Source of the DNA: Streptomyces durmitorensis
GTDB lineage: Bacteria > Actinomycetota > Actinomycetes > Streptomycetales > Streptomycetaceae
NCBI RefSeq assembly: GCF_023498005.1
Contig: NZ_CP097289.1
Span: 7,316,001-7,380,000, forward strand
Direction: 5' to 3'
Length of the DNA: 64,000 bases
Below are positions 1-8,750 of this stretch, piece by piece. Both the position numbers and the translations under genes were made by a program. Within the stretch, counting starts at the first letter, position 1, and every line of letters begins with the position of its first letter. Below the pieces are notes generated by a model that was given only the letters and a program-made list of their open reading frames with translations, had not been told where the DNA came from and made no database searches.

Positions 1-109
1 CTGCCTCGTCGTGGGCGCCCTTTCGCTGACGGCCGTGCTGAGCGGCGACGGCGTCGACGCGCTGCGCCCGGCCGACGCGCCCTGGCCCGCGCGCCCCTTC
101 GAGGCCTGA
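1..109 (+). CDS. C-terminal fragment, possibly a NUDIX (ADP-ribose pyrophosphatase-type) hydrolase
   Basis: An open frame enters from the left edge (codons start at base 2) and stops with TGA at 107-109, giving 35 residues. The piece is Ala/Leu-rich and ends in a Pro/Arg-rich tail (RPADAPWPARPFEA). No catalytic motif remains in the visible part. In Streptomyces a NUDIX hydrolase commonly lies just before this TPR gene and ald, so the name rests on remembered gene order and not on sequence motifs. The good G/C third-position bias supports real coding. Confidence 0.45.
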   Translation, partial: CLVVGALSLTAVLSGDGVDALRPADAPWPARPFEA

Positions 110-271
110 GAAGGGGCCATCGGAGGGCTCCGGTGTGACGATCTACTGATCCGATCGGGGGACTTGCGCGCGCCGCTCGTCGGGGGAGGCGCCAGGGCCT
201 GAACTAGGCTCTGGAAGCGTCCCGACCGGAGTCCCGTTCGGGTTCGCGCGCAGGCGGACGGAGCATGGCCC

Positions 272-2371
272 GTGACGGATCAGGCGGTCGACACGGACGG
301 ATCGGCAGCGGGCGGCGCGGTGCCGCGGCCCGCTTCGGCCCAGGCTTCCGACGGCGGTCAATTCGTCGGCAGGCGCCGGGAGTTGAAAGAGCTCCGCGCC
401 GACATCGACCGCGCGGGGCTCGACACGATCTCGGGCCGCAAGGCGCCACGCGCACGCGTGCTCCTCGTCGCGGGCCGCCCCGGCTCGGGCCGCACCGCGC
501 TCGCCGAGGAACTCGCGCGGCAGCTCGCCGACGACTATCCCGACGGGGTGCTCCGCGCCCACCTCACCGAACCCGACGGCACGCGCGTGCCCACGGAGCG
601 CACCGCCCGCGAGCTCCTGGACGCCCTCGACGTCCCGGCGCCCCCGGGAGCCGACGAGGACGAGCTCGCCGAAGTGCTCCGAGAGGCACTCTCCGGCCGC
701 AGGGCCCTGCTCCTCCTGGACGGCGCCGCGGACGCCGAGCAGGTCGACCCGCTGCTCCCGGACGCGCCCGAATGCCTGGCCGTGGCCGTCTCGGAGGGCC
801 CGCTCACCGGGATCCCGGACGTGCGTCCGTGCACGCTGGGCGGCCTGGACTCCGCCGCCGCGGTCGAACTGCTCTCCCGCGCGGCGGGCCCGGTGCGCAT
901 CACCGTCGACCCGCGCTCCGCGGAGAGCCTGGTCGAGGCGTGCGCCGCGCACCCCGCAGCGCTCGTCCTGGCCGGCGGCTGGCTCTCCGTGCGGCCCAAG
1001 GCGGCCGTCGCCGACCTGGCCAAGCAGGTGCACGACCGCCCCGAGGAGGCCTCCGCGCTCGCGCGCGTCTTCCACCATTCGTACGCCTCGCTGCCGGGGA
1101 CGGCCGCGCGGATACTGCGACTGCTCTCCCTCGCCCCCGCCGGCCACGTGGACCCGCACACCGCTTCCGCGCTCGCGGGCTGCTCGGTCTCCGCGGCCCG
1201 CACGACCCTGGACGACTTCGTGAAGCTCGGCCTGGTCAGGGCCGTGGATTCGCCGCTTCCGCAGTACGAGGTGCCGGGCTGCCTCGTGCCGCTGCTCCGC
1301 GCGTGCAGCGAGAGCCAGGACCGGCCCGCCGAGGTCCAGCTGGCGCGCGCCAGGATGCTGGAGCGGACCGTGCGTCTGCTCCAGTCCTGCCGGGCGATCA
1401 CGGAGCCGGACGGCTCCGCCGCCCGCAAGAAGCTCGCCGGGATGCCGCGCGCCCTGCGTTTCCCCAGCCCCGCCGCAGCCTCCGAGTGGCTGCGCATCCG
1501 CCGGCCCGCCCTGCTGGCCGCCGCCCGCCTCGCGGTCGCCGACGGGGAGCTCGACACCCTCGCGCGTCGCCTGATGGCGGCCCTGACACGGGCCCTGGTC
1601 GCCCACCGGGGCACGGAGGACGCGGCTCCCGAGCTGTACGGCATCCACCGCCTCGTCCTGGATGTCGCCGAGCGCAGGAACCTGCCCCGCGAGAAGGCGG
1701 CGGCCCTCCTGAACCTCGCGGATCTGGACGCCAGGACGGGGCGTACGCAGGAGGCGCTGGTGCGCTATCGGCTGGCTCTGGACGCCGGACGGCAGGCAAA
1801 TGATCCGTACGCGACCGGCCGCGCGATGGAATCCGTAGGCGGCGCCTACCAGGAGCTGGGGGACTGGTCGCGGGCCTCGGACTGGTTCGGGCGCGCCCTC
1901 GCCCATCGGCTCGCGCGCGACGAGCGCACCGACGCCGCCCGCCTCTACGGCCGCATCGGGACGGTGCACACCTACGCGGGCCGCTACGGAGAGGCGCTGC
2001 GCAACTGGAGCTCGGCCGTCACCGGGCACCGCAAGACCGGCGATGTGGCGGGCCAGGCAAGGGCGTTGAGCGAGCTGGCGCGGGTGCAGGAGTACGCGGG
2101 CCGGCCCGAGGAGTCGCTTCGCACCTGCCAGGAGGCCGTCGAGTGGGCGCGGCAGGCCGGTGACGTACGTCTCCAGGCGGCGCTGCAGCTCAGGCTGGCC
2201 GACACCCTGGACCGGCTCGGCGACCCGGCGGCGGCCCGGCTGCACCGCGGTGCGGCCGAGCGCATGCTGGGAATGGAGCTCGGGGAGGTCACAGGGCCTG
2301 CATCGAAGGATTCGAAGGATGGAGCAGGGGCTTCCGCCTACGAAATCCGTAGCGCTTCCGCAGAAGATTGA
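272..2371 (+). CDS. P-loop ATPase with C-terminal tetratricopeptide repeats (AfsR/NB-ARC-like, no DNA-binding domain)
   Basis: A 699-residue cytoplasmic protein from GTG 272; an ATG at 265 is in another frame. After about 30 disordered residues comes FVGRRREL (31-38), the usual lead-in of STAND/AfsR ATPases, then a Walker A (GRPGSGRT, 68-75) and a Walker B-like hydrophobic strand with Asp (RALLLLDGA, about 145-153). Residues about 250-420 look like the helical/winged part of an NB-ARC module. Residues about 480-650 hold several degenerate 34-residue TPR units (for example around AMESVGGAYQELGDWSRA). The N-terminal SARP DNA-binding domain of true AfsR is absent, so it is more likely a signalling or scaffold ATPase than a transcription factor. 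It lies 135 bp upstream of ald on the same strand. Target unknown. Confidence 0.8.
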   Translation: MTDQAVDTDGSAAGGAVPRPASAQASDGGQFVGRRRELKELRADIDRAGLDTISGRKAPRARVLLVAGRPGSGRTALAEELARQLADDYPDGVLRAHLTEPDGTRVPTERTARELLDALDVPAPPGADEDELAEVLREALSGRRALLLLDGAADAEQVDPLLPDAPECLAVAVSEGPLTGIPDVRPCTLGGLDSAAAVELLSRAAGPVRITVDPRSAESLVEACAAHPAALVLAGGWLSVRPKAAVADLAKQVHDRPEEASALARVFHHSYASLPGTAARILRLLSLAPAGHVDPHTASALAGCSVSAARTTLDDFVKLGLVRAVDSPLPQYEVPGCLVPLLRACSESQDRPAEVQLARARMLERTVRLLQSCRAITEPDGSAARKKLAGMPRALRFPSPAAASEWLRIRRPALLAAARLAVADGELDTLARRLMAALTRALVAHRGTEDAAPELYGIHRLVLDVAERRNLPREKAAALLNLADLDARTGRTQEALVRYRLALDAGRQANDPYATGRAMESVGGAYQELGDWSRASDWFGRALAHRLARDERTDAARLYGRIGTVHTYAGRYGEALRNWSSAVTGHRKTGDVAGQARALSELARVQEYAGRPEESLRTCQEAVEWARQAGDVRLQAALQLRLADTLDRLGDPAAARLHRGAAERMLGMELGEVTGPASKDSKDGAGASAYEIRSASAED

Positions 2372-2506
2372 TGCATTGAAAGGCTAGACAGCGAGAAGTC
2401 CTTCATTAGACTGGCTCCGCCGCGTACTTCCGTGGTGTCTCCGATGCGCCCTCTTGTGTATCGGTATGTAGTGCATTGCCCGAAAAACCCCTGAGCCAAG
2501 AGGACC

Positions 2507-3631
2507 GTGATCGACGTGAAGGTCGGCATCCCCCGCGAGGTCAAGAACAACGAGTTCCGGGTGGCCATCACCCCCGCCGGTGTGCACGAGCTGGTGCGCC
2601 ACGGCCACCAGGTCGTCATCGAGCGGAACGCCGGTGTCGGCTCCTCGATCACGGACGCGGAGTACGTCTCCGCGGGCGCCGTCATCCTGGACACCGCCGA
2701 CGAGGTCTGGGCCACCGCCGACCTCCTCCTGAAGGTCAAGGAGCCGGTCGCCGAGGAGTACCACCGCCTCCGCAAGGACCAGACCCTCTTCACCTACCTG
2801 CACCTGGCCGCCTCCAAGGAGTGCACGGACGCGCTCCTGGAGTCCGGCACCACCGCCATCGCGTACGAGACGGTCGAGACCGCGAACCGCGCGCTCCCGC
2901 TGCTCGCCCCGATGTCCGAGGTCGCGGGCCGCCTGGCCCCGCAGGTCGGCGCCTACCACCTGATGGCCGCCAACGGCGGCCGCGGTGTCCTGCCCGGCGG
3001 TGTCCCGGGTGTCGCGGCCGGCAAGGCCGTCGTCATCGGCGGCGGCGTCTCCGGCTGGAACGCCGCGCAGATCGCCATCGGCATGGGCTTCCACGTGACC
3101 CTGCTCGACAAGGACATCAACAAGCTCAAGGAGGCGGACAAGATCTTCGGCACGAAGATCCAGACCGTCGTCTCCAACGCCTTCGAGCTCGAGAAGGCCT
3201 GCATCGAGGCCGACCTCGTCATCGGCGCCGTCCTCATCCCCGGAGCCAAGGCCCCGAAGCTCGTCACCAACGAGCTCGTGGCGCGGATGAAGCCGGGAAG
3301 TGTCCTTGTCGACATCGCGATCGACCAGGGCGGCTGCTTCGAGGACTCGCACCCGACGACGCACGCCGAGCCGACCTTCCCGGTCCACAACTCGGTGTTC
3401 TACTGCGTCGCCAACATGCCCGGCGCGGTGCCCAACACGTCGACTTATGCCCTGACCAACGCGACGATGCCGTACATCGTCGAGCTGGCGAACCGCGGCT
3501 GGGTCGAGGCACTTCGCCGCGACAAGGCGCTCGCCCTGGGCCTCAACACCCATGACGGCAAGGTGGTTTACAAGGAGGTCGCGGAGTCGCACGGCCTCGA
3601 GCACGTCGAGCTGGAGACGCTCCTCGGCTGA
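2507..3631 (+). CDS. ald: alanine dehydrogenase
   Basis: Catalyses NAD-dependent L-alanine + H2O = pyruvate + NH3 + NADH, linking alanine use with central carbon. The 374-residue protein has the family opening VGIPREVKNNEFRVAITPAG, the pyruvate-binding Lys in LLLKVKEP (K78) and the catalytic His in YLHLA (H99), and the Rossmann segment GGGVSGWNAAQIA. Length matches hexameric bacterial Ald (about 371 residues). GTG 2507 is chosen because an AAGAGGA ribosome site lies at 2498-2504; a second GTG at 2516 would also give a functional N-terminus. It has its own 135-bp upstream region and is followed by a terminator hairpin at 3674-3703, so it is probably monocistronic. Confidence 0.97.
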   Translation: MIDVKVGIPREVKNNEFRVAITPAGVHELVRHGHQVVIERNAGVGSSITDAEYVSAGAVILDTADEVWATADLLLKVKEPVAEEYHRLRKDQTLFTYLHLAASKECTDALLESGTTAIAYETVETANRALPLLAPMSEVAGRLAPQVGAYHLMAANGGRGVLPGGVPGVAAGKAVVIGGGVSGWNAAQIAIGMGFHVTLLDKDINKLKEADKIFGTKIQTVVSNAFELEKACIEADLVIGAVLIPGAKAPKLVTNELVARMKPGSVLVDIAIDQGGCFEDSHPTTHAEPTFPVHNSVFYCVANMPGAVPNTSTYALTNATMPYIVELANRGWVEALRRDKALALGLNTHDGKVVYKEVAESHGLEHVELETLLG

Positions 3632-3673
3632 ACCTGACCGCTTTCGTCAACGAAAGTCGTCAATCTCACGCCC

Positions 3674-3703
3674 ACGGCCGGACCTTGAGAGGGGTCCGGC
3701 CGT
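3674..3703 (+). terminator. rho-independent-like terminator after ald
   Basis: Perfect 11-bp inverted repeat (3674-3684 with 3693-3703) and an 8-nt loop, starting 43 bp after the ald stop. No T-tract follows, as is usual in high-GC actinobacteria. It sits in the 324-bp gap between ald and the ParA-like gene, whose other half holds the promoter candidate at 3854-3883. Confidence 0.8.
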
Positions 3704-3853
3704 ATGCGTATGTCCGTGGACATGGTCAACTCGCCTTGAACGTAACCCTTTAACCGATTCGACCACCCCGGAAATGTGCCAATGGCACCCCGCGCGCCCT
3801 TGACATGGGGGCGTTCGATTGCCGACACATCGGGCCGGGTCCGGCGGATTGTG

Positions 3854-3883
3854 TTGCTGCGGACCGGTGACACGCCATAGAGT
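3854..3883 (+). promoter_or_regulatory. candidate vegetative promoter of the ParA-like/scpAB operon
   Basis: TTGCTG (3854-3859) and TAGAGT (3878-3883) are 18 nt apart and resemble the HrdB -35 and -10 boxes; the start codon lies 73 bp downstream. A closer match to the -35 consensus, TTGACA at 3800-3805, has no good -10 partner. Confidence 0.4.
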
Positions 3884-3955
3884 CGCCAACCGTCGGCATG
3901 GTGCCACGCTGACCTATCGAGAAATTTCCTGGTCACCAAGGAGGTAAGACGACTT

Positions 3956-5140
3956 GTGAATGAGTCGACATTTGCTCCCGGGGGTGGTCAACCAGGAACC
4001 TCTGAGCGGGGCCAAGGACCCGTGGGGCTCGAGGCTGTCGGCTCCGTCGCTGTCCGCACCTTCGAAGCCCGCCAGAAACCGCAGCCGACGCAACCGACAT
4101 CGTCTGCACCCCAGAGCATGGATGGCCATCACGTGAACGCCATGGCCGGCGACCGGAGTGGCGAGAACACCACCCACACCCAACTCGCCGACTACGAGGA
4201 ACTGCCCCAGGGGCACTTCTACGACCCTGACGCCGAGTACGAGCCCGATCCCGAGTACGCGGCCACGCTGGCCCCGGACGCGGCCCGTCAGCGCCGTGAG
4301 CGCATCGGTCCCACGGGACGCCCGCTGCCGTACTTCCCGATTCCGGGTCCGCTGACCGATCACGGTCCCGCGAAGATCATCGCGATGTGCAACCAGAAGG
4401 GCGGCGTGGGCAAGACGACGTCGACCATCAACCTGGGTGCCGCGCTCGCGGAGTACGGACGCCGGGTCCTGCTGGTCGACTTCGACCCGCAGGGCGCCCT
4501 CTCGGTGGGCCTCGGGGTGAACCCGATGGAGCTGGACCTGACGGTCTACAACCTGCTCATGGAGCGGGGCATGTCGGCCGACGAGGTGCTGCTGAAGACG
4601 GCGGTCCCGAACATGGACCTGCTGCCCAGCAACATCGACCTGTCGGCCGCCGAAGTGCAGTTGGTGAGCGAGGTCGCGCGCGAGTCCACGCTGCAGCGGG
4701 CGTTGAAGCCGCTGATGCAGGACTACGACTACATCGTGATCGACTGTCAGCCCTCGCTCGGCCTGCTCACCGTGAACGCCCTGACGGCGGCTCACAAGGT
4801 GATCGTGCCGCTCGAGTGCGAGTTCTTCGCGCTGCGCGGTGTGGCCCTGCTGACGGAGACCATCGAGAAGGTCCAGGAGCGGCTCAACCCCGACCTGGAG
4901 CTCGACGGCATCCTGGCCACCATGTACGACTCCCGCACGGTGCACAGCCGTGAGGTGCTCGCGCGGGTGGTCGAGGCCTTCGACGATCACGTGTACCACA
5001 CGGTGATCGGACGCACGGTCCGCTTCCCGGAGACCACGGTCGCCGGTGAGCCGATCACGACGTACGCATCGAACTCGGTCGGCGCGGCCGCTTATCGCCA
5101 GCTCGCCAGGGAGGTGCTCGCCCGGTGTCACGCCGAGTGA
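3956..5140 (+). CDS. ParA-family (MinD/Soj-like) partition ATPase
   Basis: A 394-residue ParA-type ATPase. About 135 N-terminal residues are Pro/Gln/acidic and probably disordered, ending in a conserved PLPYFPIPGPL segment. They are followed by the deviant Walker A KGGVGKT (148-154), Walker A' in LLVDFDPQGALSVGLG, and Walker B IVIDCQPSLG. GTG 3956 is supported by a strong AAGGAGGT at 3938-3945; an internal ATG at 4118 would remove a third of the extension. The gene overlaps the next by 16 bp and heads an operon with an RHH-like protein and scpAB, implying a role in chromosome segregation or condensation. It is distinct from the canonical Streptomyces parAB near oriC, because no ParB-type gene follows. 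Confidence 0.92.
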   Translation: MNESTFAPGGGQPGTSERGQGPVGLEAVGSVAVRTFEARQKPQPTQPTSSAPQSMDGHHVNAMAGDRSGENTTHTQLADYEELPQGHFYDPDAEYEPDPEYAATLAPDAARQRRERIGPTGRPLPYFPIPGPLTDHGPAKIIAMCNQKGGVGKTTSTINLGAALAEYGRRVLLVDFDPQGALSVGLGVNPMELDLTVYNLLMERGMSADEVLLKTAVPNMDLLPSNIDLSAAEVQLVSEVARESTLQRALKPLMQDYDYIVIDCQPSLGLLTVNALTAAHKVIVPLECEFFALRGVALLTETIEKVQERLNPDLELDGILATMYDSRTVHSREVLARVVEAFDDHVYHTVIGRTVRFPETTVAGEPITTYASNSVGAAAYRQLAREVLARCHAE

Positions 5141-5721
5141 GTCTGCCGGGGGCCGACGAACTGTTCCGTACGACCGGGGGGATGGCGCTGCAGTCGTCGT
5201 CCCCGCGACGCCAGGCGAACGGCGAGGCACGGGTGCCCCCGCCCGCGGGCGAGAGCGACGAGACCGCTGCCGGTGACGCGCACGGCGGTGCCGCTGCCGG
5301 TGACGGCGGTGACGCCGCCGAACACGGCGCGGCCGACGCGGAGTCGGGAGAATCCCGCAGCCGCTCGGCCGGCGCCGACGCCGAGAAGGACGGGCGCCGT
5401 CCCGGTCAGGGCCAGGAAGGCGCCGCACAGGGCGGCGGCGGACGGTCCGCGAACTCCCCCTCCACGGCACAGGCGCGGCGGCGCGCACGGGCGGCCAACC
5501 GGCGGCCCAGCGGGCGTGAGCGGCACGACGAGAAGATCACCGTGTACGTGTCCGCCGAGGAGCTGATGGACCTCGAGCACGCGCGTCTCGTCCTGCGGGG
5601 CGAGCACGGGCTCGCGGTCGACCGCGGGCGGATCGTGCGCGAGGCGGTGGCCGTCGTTCTCGCGGATCTCGAGTCCCGCGGGGACGCGAGCATTCTCGTA
5701 CGACGGTTGCGCGGGCGGTAG
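5125..5721 (+). CDS. ribbon-helix-helix-like protein coupled to the ParA-like ATPase
   Basis: A 198-residue protein from GTG 5125, overlapping the ParA-like gene by 16 bp and therefore translationally coupled. Residues about 20-125 are a Gly/Ala/Glu low-complexity region. The C-terminal 65 residues are conserved-looking, with a beta segment (KITVYVSAEELMDLE) followed by two helices (GRIVREAVAVVLADLE). This is the order of a ribbon-helix-helix DNA-binding fold such as ParG/Omega partners of type Ib ParA systems. The DNA-binding role is inferred from this pattern and from gene order; I recognise no named family. Confidence 0.75.
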   Translation: MSRRVSLPGADELFRTTGGMALQSSSPRRQANGEARVPPPAGESDETAAGDAHGGAAAGDGGDAAEHGAADAESGESRSRSAGADAEKDGRRPGQGQEGAAQGGGGRSANSPSTAQARRRARAANRRPSGRERHDEKITVYVSAEELMDLEHARLVLRGEHGLAVDRGRIVREAVAVVLADLESRGDASILVRRLRGR

Positions 5722-5738
5722 CGGTAGCGTTCCCGCCG

Positions 5739-6731
5739 ATGCCCCTGAACGACGATTCCGCACTGCCTGCCCGCCGCCGCGCCCTGGGGCGCGGTCCTGG
5801 GTCGGCTCCCGCGGAGCCCGAACCGGAGCCGGAGTCGGTCCCCGAACCGGAACCAGAACCGGAACCGGAGACGGCCCCGGAGCCGGTGCCGGAGTCGTCC
5901 GCCGAGCCTGACGACGGCAGGTTCAAGGTCCGGCTCGCCAACTTCGAGGGCCCCTTCGATCTGCTGCTTCAGCTCATCTCGAAGCACAAGATGGACGTCA
6001 CCGAGGTCGCGCTGTCCACGGTGACCGATGAGTTCATGGCGCACATCCGGGCCATGGGGCCCGACTGGGACCTGGACCAGACCACCGAGTTCCTCGTGGT
6101 CGCCGCCACCCTGCTCGACCTCAAGGCGGCCCGCCTTCTGCCCTCCGCGGAGGTCGAGGACGAGGCGGATCTCGCGCTGCTCGAAGCGCGGGACCTGCTT
6201 TTCGCGCGGCTTCTGCAGTACCGCGCGTACAAGCAGATCGCCGACATCTTCAGCGGGCGTCTCGACGACGAGGCCCGGCGCTATCCGCGGACCGTGGGCC
6301 TGGAGGCCCACCACGCCGAGCTGCTGCCCGAAGTCGTCATCAGCATCGGCGCGGCGGGGTTCGCCGCGCTGGCCGTGAAGGCGATGCAGCCCCGCGCGAA
6401 GCCCCAGGTGTACGTCGACCACATCCATGCCCCGCTGGTCTCCGTGCAGGAGCAGGCCGGTCTGGTCGTGGCCCGGCTGCGGGAGCGGGGCGAGGTCAGC
6501 TTCCAGGTGCTCGTCGAGGACGCGGGGGACACCCTCACGGTCGTCGCCCGTTTCCTGGCCCTCCTGGAGCTGTACCGCGAGAAGGCCGTGGAGCTGGACC
6601 AGGAGACCGCCCTGGGCGAGCTGATGGTGCGGTGGACCGGCGGGGACGGCGACGGGGAGCCGACGGTGACCGACGAGTTCGACCGCGCACCCGATCCGCC
6701 GGGTGAGACGAGTGAGGAGACGGTCACATGA
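5739..6731 (+). CDS. scpA: segregation and condensation protein A (kleisin)
   Basis: Kleisin subunit that bridges the SMC dimer with ScpB during chromosome condensation. The 330-residue protein begins with a Pro-Glu repeat region (about residues 25-52, encoded by a GAACCG-type tandem) and enters the family core at FKVRLANFEGPFDLLLQLIS, followed by the helical N-terminal domain (VTDEFMAHI). A winged-helix-like C-terminal part lies around residues 230-290. The Pro-Glu extension is typical of actinobacterial ScpA and does not belong to the core. ATG 5739 lies 17 bp after the previous stop with no obvious ribosome site, suggesting coupling. It overlaps scpB by ATGA. Confidence 0.95.
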   Translation: MPLNDDSALPARRRALGRGPGSAPAEPEPEPESVPEPEPEPEPETAPEPVPESSAEPDDGRFKVRLANFEGPFDLLLQLISKHKMDVTEVALSTVTDEFMAHIRAMGPDWDLDQTTEFLVVAATLLDLKAARLLPSAEVEDEADLALLEARDLLFARLLQYRAYKQIADIFSGRLDDEARRYPRTVGLEAHHAELLPEVVISIGAAGFAALAVKAMQPRAKPQVYVDHIHAPLVSVQEQAGLVVARLRERGEVSFQVLVEDAGDTLTVVARFLALLELYREKAVELDQETALGELMVRWTGGDGDGEPTVTDEFDRAPDPPGETSEETVT

Positions 6732-7384
6732 GTGTGGAGAGTCCCGCGGGAGATCTGGCCGGTGCCGTCGCCGACCTGGAGCTGCGGCCCGCCCTGGAAG
6801 CCGTCCTCATGGTCGTCGACGAACCGGCCACGGAGGAGCACCTCGCCAAGGTCCTCGACCGGCCCCGGCGGCAGGTCGCCGACGCACTGCGGGAGCTCGC
6901 CGACGAGTACACCGTGCAGCGCCGGGGCTTCGAGCTGCGGCTCGTGGCCGGCGGCTGGCGGTTCTACACGCGGCCCGAGTACTCCGCGGCCGTCGAGCGC
7001 TTCGTGCTGGACGGGCAGCAGGCACGGCTCACCCAGGCGGCTCTGGAGACCCTCGCGGTCGTCGCGTACCGCCAGCCGGTCAGCCGTTCCCGGGTCTCCG
7101 CGGTGCGCGGGGTGAACTGTGACGGCGTGATGCGGACGCTCCTCCAGAGGGGTCTGGTGGAGGAGGCGGGCGCGGAACCCGAAACAGGTGCGATCCTGTA
7201 CAGGACGACGAACTACTTTCTGGAGCGGATGGGCCTGCGTGGCCTGGACGAGCTCCCGGAGCTGGCGCCCTTCCTCCCCGAGGCGGAGGCGATCGAGGCC
7301 GAGACGCTGGAAGGCGTTCCGTCGTTCGACCCGGACGCACCCGATGCGCCGGGTGACGAGTACACCGAGCGCACAGTCGACTAA
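6728..7384 (+). CDS. scpB: segregation and condensation protein B
   Basis: A 218-residue ScpB with two winged-helix domains that binds ScpA as a dimer. Family features include LRPALEAVLMVVDEPA at the start, YTVQRRGFELRLVAGGWRFY, and the highly conserved TQAALETLAVVAYRQPVSR...VRGVNCDGVMRTLLQRGLVEE, ending in YRTTNYFLERMGL and an acidic tail. ATG 6728 overlaps the scpA stop (ATGA), so synthesis is coupled. The position between scpA and the pseudouridine synthase matches the common bacterial scpAB-rluB arrangement. Confidence 0.96.
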   Translation: MSVESPAGDLAGAVADLELRPALEAVLMVVDEPATEEHLAKVLDRPRRQVADALRELADEYTVQRRGFELRLVAGGWRFYTRPEYSAAVERFVLDGQQARLTQAALETLAVVAYRQPVSRSRVSAVRGVNCDGVMRTLLQRGLVEEAGAEPETGAILYRTTNYFLERMGLRGLDELPELAPFLPEAEAIEAETLEGVPSFDPDAPDAPGDEYTERTVD

Positions 7385-7394
7385 CGGAAATTTG

Positions 7395-8618
7395 ATGCGA
7401 AGCAGCAACGGCAGGAACAGCAGCGGAAACAACGGCGGGAGCCGTGGTGGCAACAGCGGCAGCCGTGGCAGCAGCGGTGGGCGCCCGACCGGCGGAGGCC
7501 GCGGGAGTGGCGGCGGCCGCCCGAGCGGCGGTGGGCGCCCGAGCGGTGGCGGCCGTGACTACCGGGGTTCCGGCAACAGCCCCGACCGGCAGGGTCGCGG
7601 CGCCGGTGGCGCGCGCGACGACCAGGCCGCCCCGAAGCGGGAGAGCAAGCCCCGTCCCGAGGAGCGCCGCTACGACGTGGGCGGCGACGCCTCCCGCAAG
7701 GGCCGTGGCGCGGCCGCGCGCGGTGGCGCCAAGGGCGGCCCCAGGGCCCCTCAGGGCTCGGACAGGGGCACCCGGCGCGGCGCGGGGGCTCCCGCGACGT
7801 CCCGCGAGTACGACGCGCGGCAGGAAGAGCGCAACCGCGAGCGGTACGCGGGCAAGCCGAAGGTCAGCCCGCCCAAGACCTTCCCGGGCGCCGAGCAGGA
7901 GGGCGAGCGGCTGCAGAAGGTCCTCGCCCGTGCTGGCTACGGCTCGCGCCGTGCCTGCGAGGAGCTCGTCGAGCAGGCCCGTGTCGAGGTCAACGGCGAG
8001 ATCGTGATGGAGCAGGGCCTGCGGGTCCAGCCGGAGCGGGACGAGATCAAGGTCGACGGCCTGACGGTCGCCACCCAGTCGTACCAGTTCTTCGCACTGA
8101 ACAAGCCCGCCGGCGTCGTCTCCACCATGGAGGACACCGAGGGCCGCCAGTGCCTGGGCGACTACGTGACCAACCGCGAGACGCGGCTTTTCCACGTGGG
8201 GCGTCTGGACACGGAGACCGAGGGCGTCATCCTGCTCACCAACCACGGTGAGCTGGCCCACCGGCTCACGCACCCGAAGTACGGCGTGAAGAAGGTCTAC
8301 CTCGCGCACATCGTGGGCCCGATCCCGCGCGACCTGGGCAAGCAGCTCAAGGACGGCATCCAGCTCGAGGACGGGTACGCCCGCGCGGACCACTTCCGCG
8401 TCGTCGAGCAGACCGGCAAGAACTACCTGGTCGAGGTGACGCTGCACGAGGGCCGCAAGCACATCGTGCGCCGCATGCTCGCGGAGGCCGGCTTCCCGGT
8501 CGACAAGCTGGTGCGGACGTCCTTCGGGCCGATCACTCTCGGCGACCAGAAGTCGGGTTGGCTGCGCAGGATGTCGAACACCGAGGTCGGCATGCTGATG
8601 CAGGAAGTCGACCTCTAG
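7395..8618 (+). CDS. RluB/RsuA-family 23S rRNA pseudouridine synthase with long Gly/Arg-rich N-terminal tail
   Basis: A 407-residue protein. Residues 1-170 are extreme low complexity (GG, GR, SGG and RG repeats) and Arg-rich, probably disordered and RNA-binding. An S4 domain starts near 172 (ERLQKVLARAGYGSRRACEE), followed by the catalytic domain with GRLDTETEGVILLTNHGEL; the catalytic Asp is residue 272. By family it should convert one uridine in helix 90 of 23S rRNA to pseudouridine. ATG 7395 lies 11 bp after the scpB stop; the frame stays open upstream, but those codons overlap scpB. It is followed by a strong terminator, closing the ParA-like/scpAB operon. Confidence 0.93.
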   Translation: MRSSNGRNSSGNNGGSRGGNSGSRGSSGGRPTGGGRGSGGGRPSGGGRPSGGGRDYRGSGNSPDRQGRGAGGARDDQAAPKRESKPRPEERRYDVGGDASRKGRGAAARGGAKGGPRAPQGSDRGTRRGAGAPATSREYDARQEERNRERYAGKPKVSPPKTFPGAEQEGERLQKVLARAGYGSRRACEELVEQARVEVNGEIVMEQGLRVQPERDEIKVDGLTVATQSYQFFALNKPAGVVSTMEDTEGRQCLGDYVTNRETRLFHVGRLDTETEGVILLTNHGELAHRLTHPKYGVKKVYLAHIVGPIPRDLGKQLKDGIQLEDGYARADHFRVVEQTGKNYLVEVTLHEGRKHIVRRMLAEAGFPVDKLVRTSFGPITLGDQKSGWLRRMSNTEVGMLMQEVDL

Positions 8619-8643
8619 GCCGTAGGCGCTACCGAGGTCACCG

Positions 8644-8686
8644 AAGGCGGCCGGTCCCTGCACACGCAGGGACCGGCCGCCTTTTT
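8644..8686 (+). terminator. strong rho-independent terminator
   Basis: Perfect 18-bp stem (8644-8661 with 8666-8683), ACAC loop and a run of five T's at its 3' side. It lies 26 bp after the pseudouridine synthase stop and isolates that operon from the NUDIX gene. Confidence 0.95.
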
Positions 8687-8704
8687 GTGTGTTGCGGGGC
8701 GCGA

Positions 8705-8745
8705 CCCCCTCCCTTTATAGTCGCAGTGACTATAAAGGGAGGGGG
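8705..8745 (+). promoter_or_regulatory. large palindromic operator over the promoter of the NUDIX-HTH/ADP-ribosylglycohydrolase operon
   Basis: Two perfect 18-bp arms (8705-8722 and 8728-8745) separated by GCAGT. The core is TTTATAGTC-N5-GACTATAAA. TATAGT at 8716-8721 is itself a good -10 hexamer, so a bound protein would block RNA polymerase. The right arm runs into the purine-rich ribosome site before ATG 8751. The natural ligand-responsive binder is the adjacent NUDIX winged-helix protein (autoregulation), by analogy with the NrtR family; this is inference. Confidence 0.8.
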
Positions 8746-8750
8746 GAGTC

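Noticed and set aside
143..2245. Long minus-strand open frame opposite the TPR/P-loop gene
   Set aside because: It is a high-GC antisense shadow; the plus-strand frame has recognisable motifs and the right third-position bias.
3914..5488. Long minus-strand open frame opposite the ParA-like gene
   Set aside because: Composition is Arg/His/Gly-rich without motifs; it is the mirror of a clear ParA coding region.
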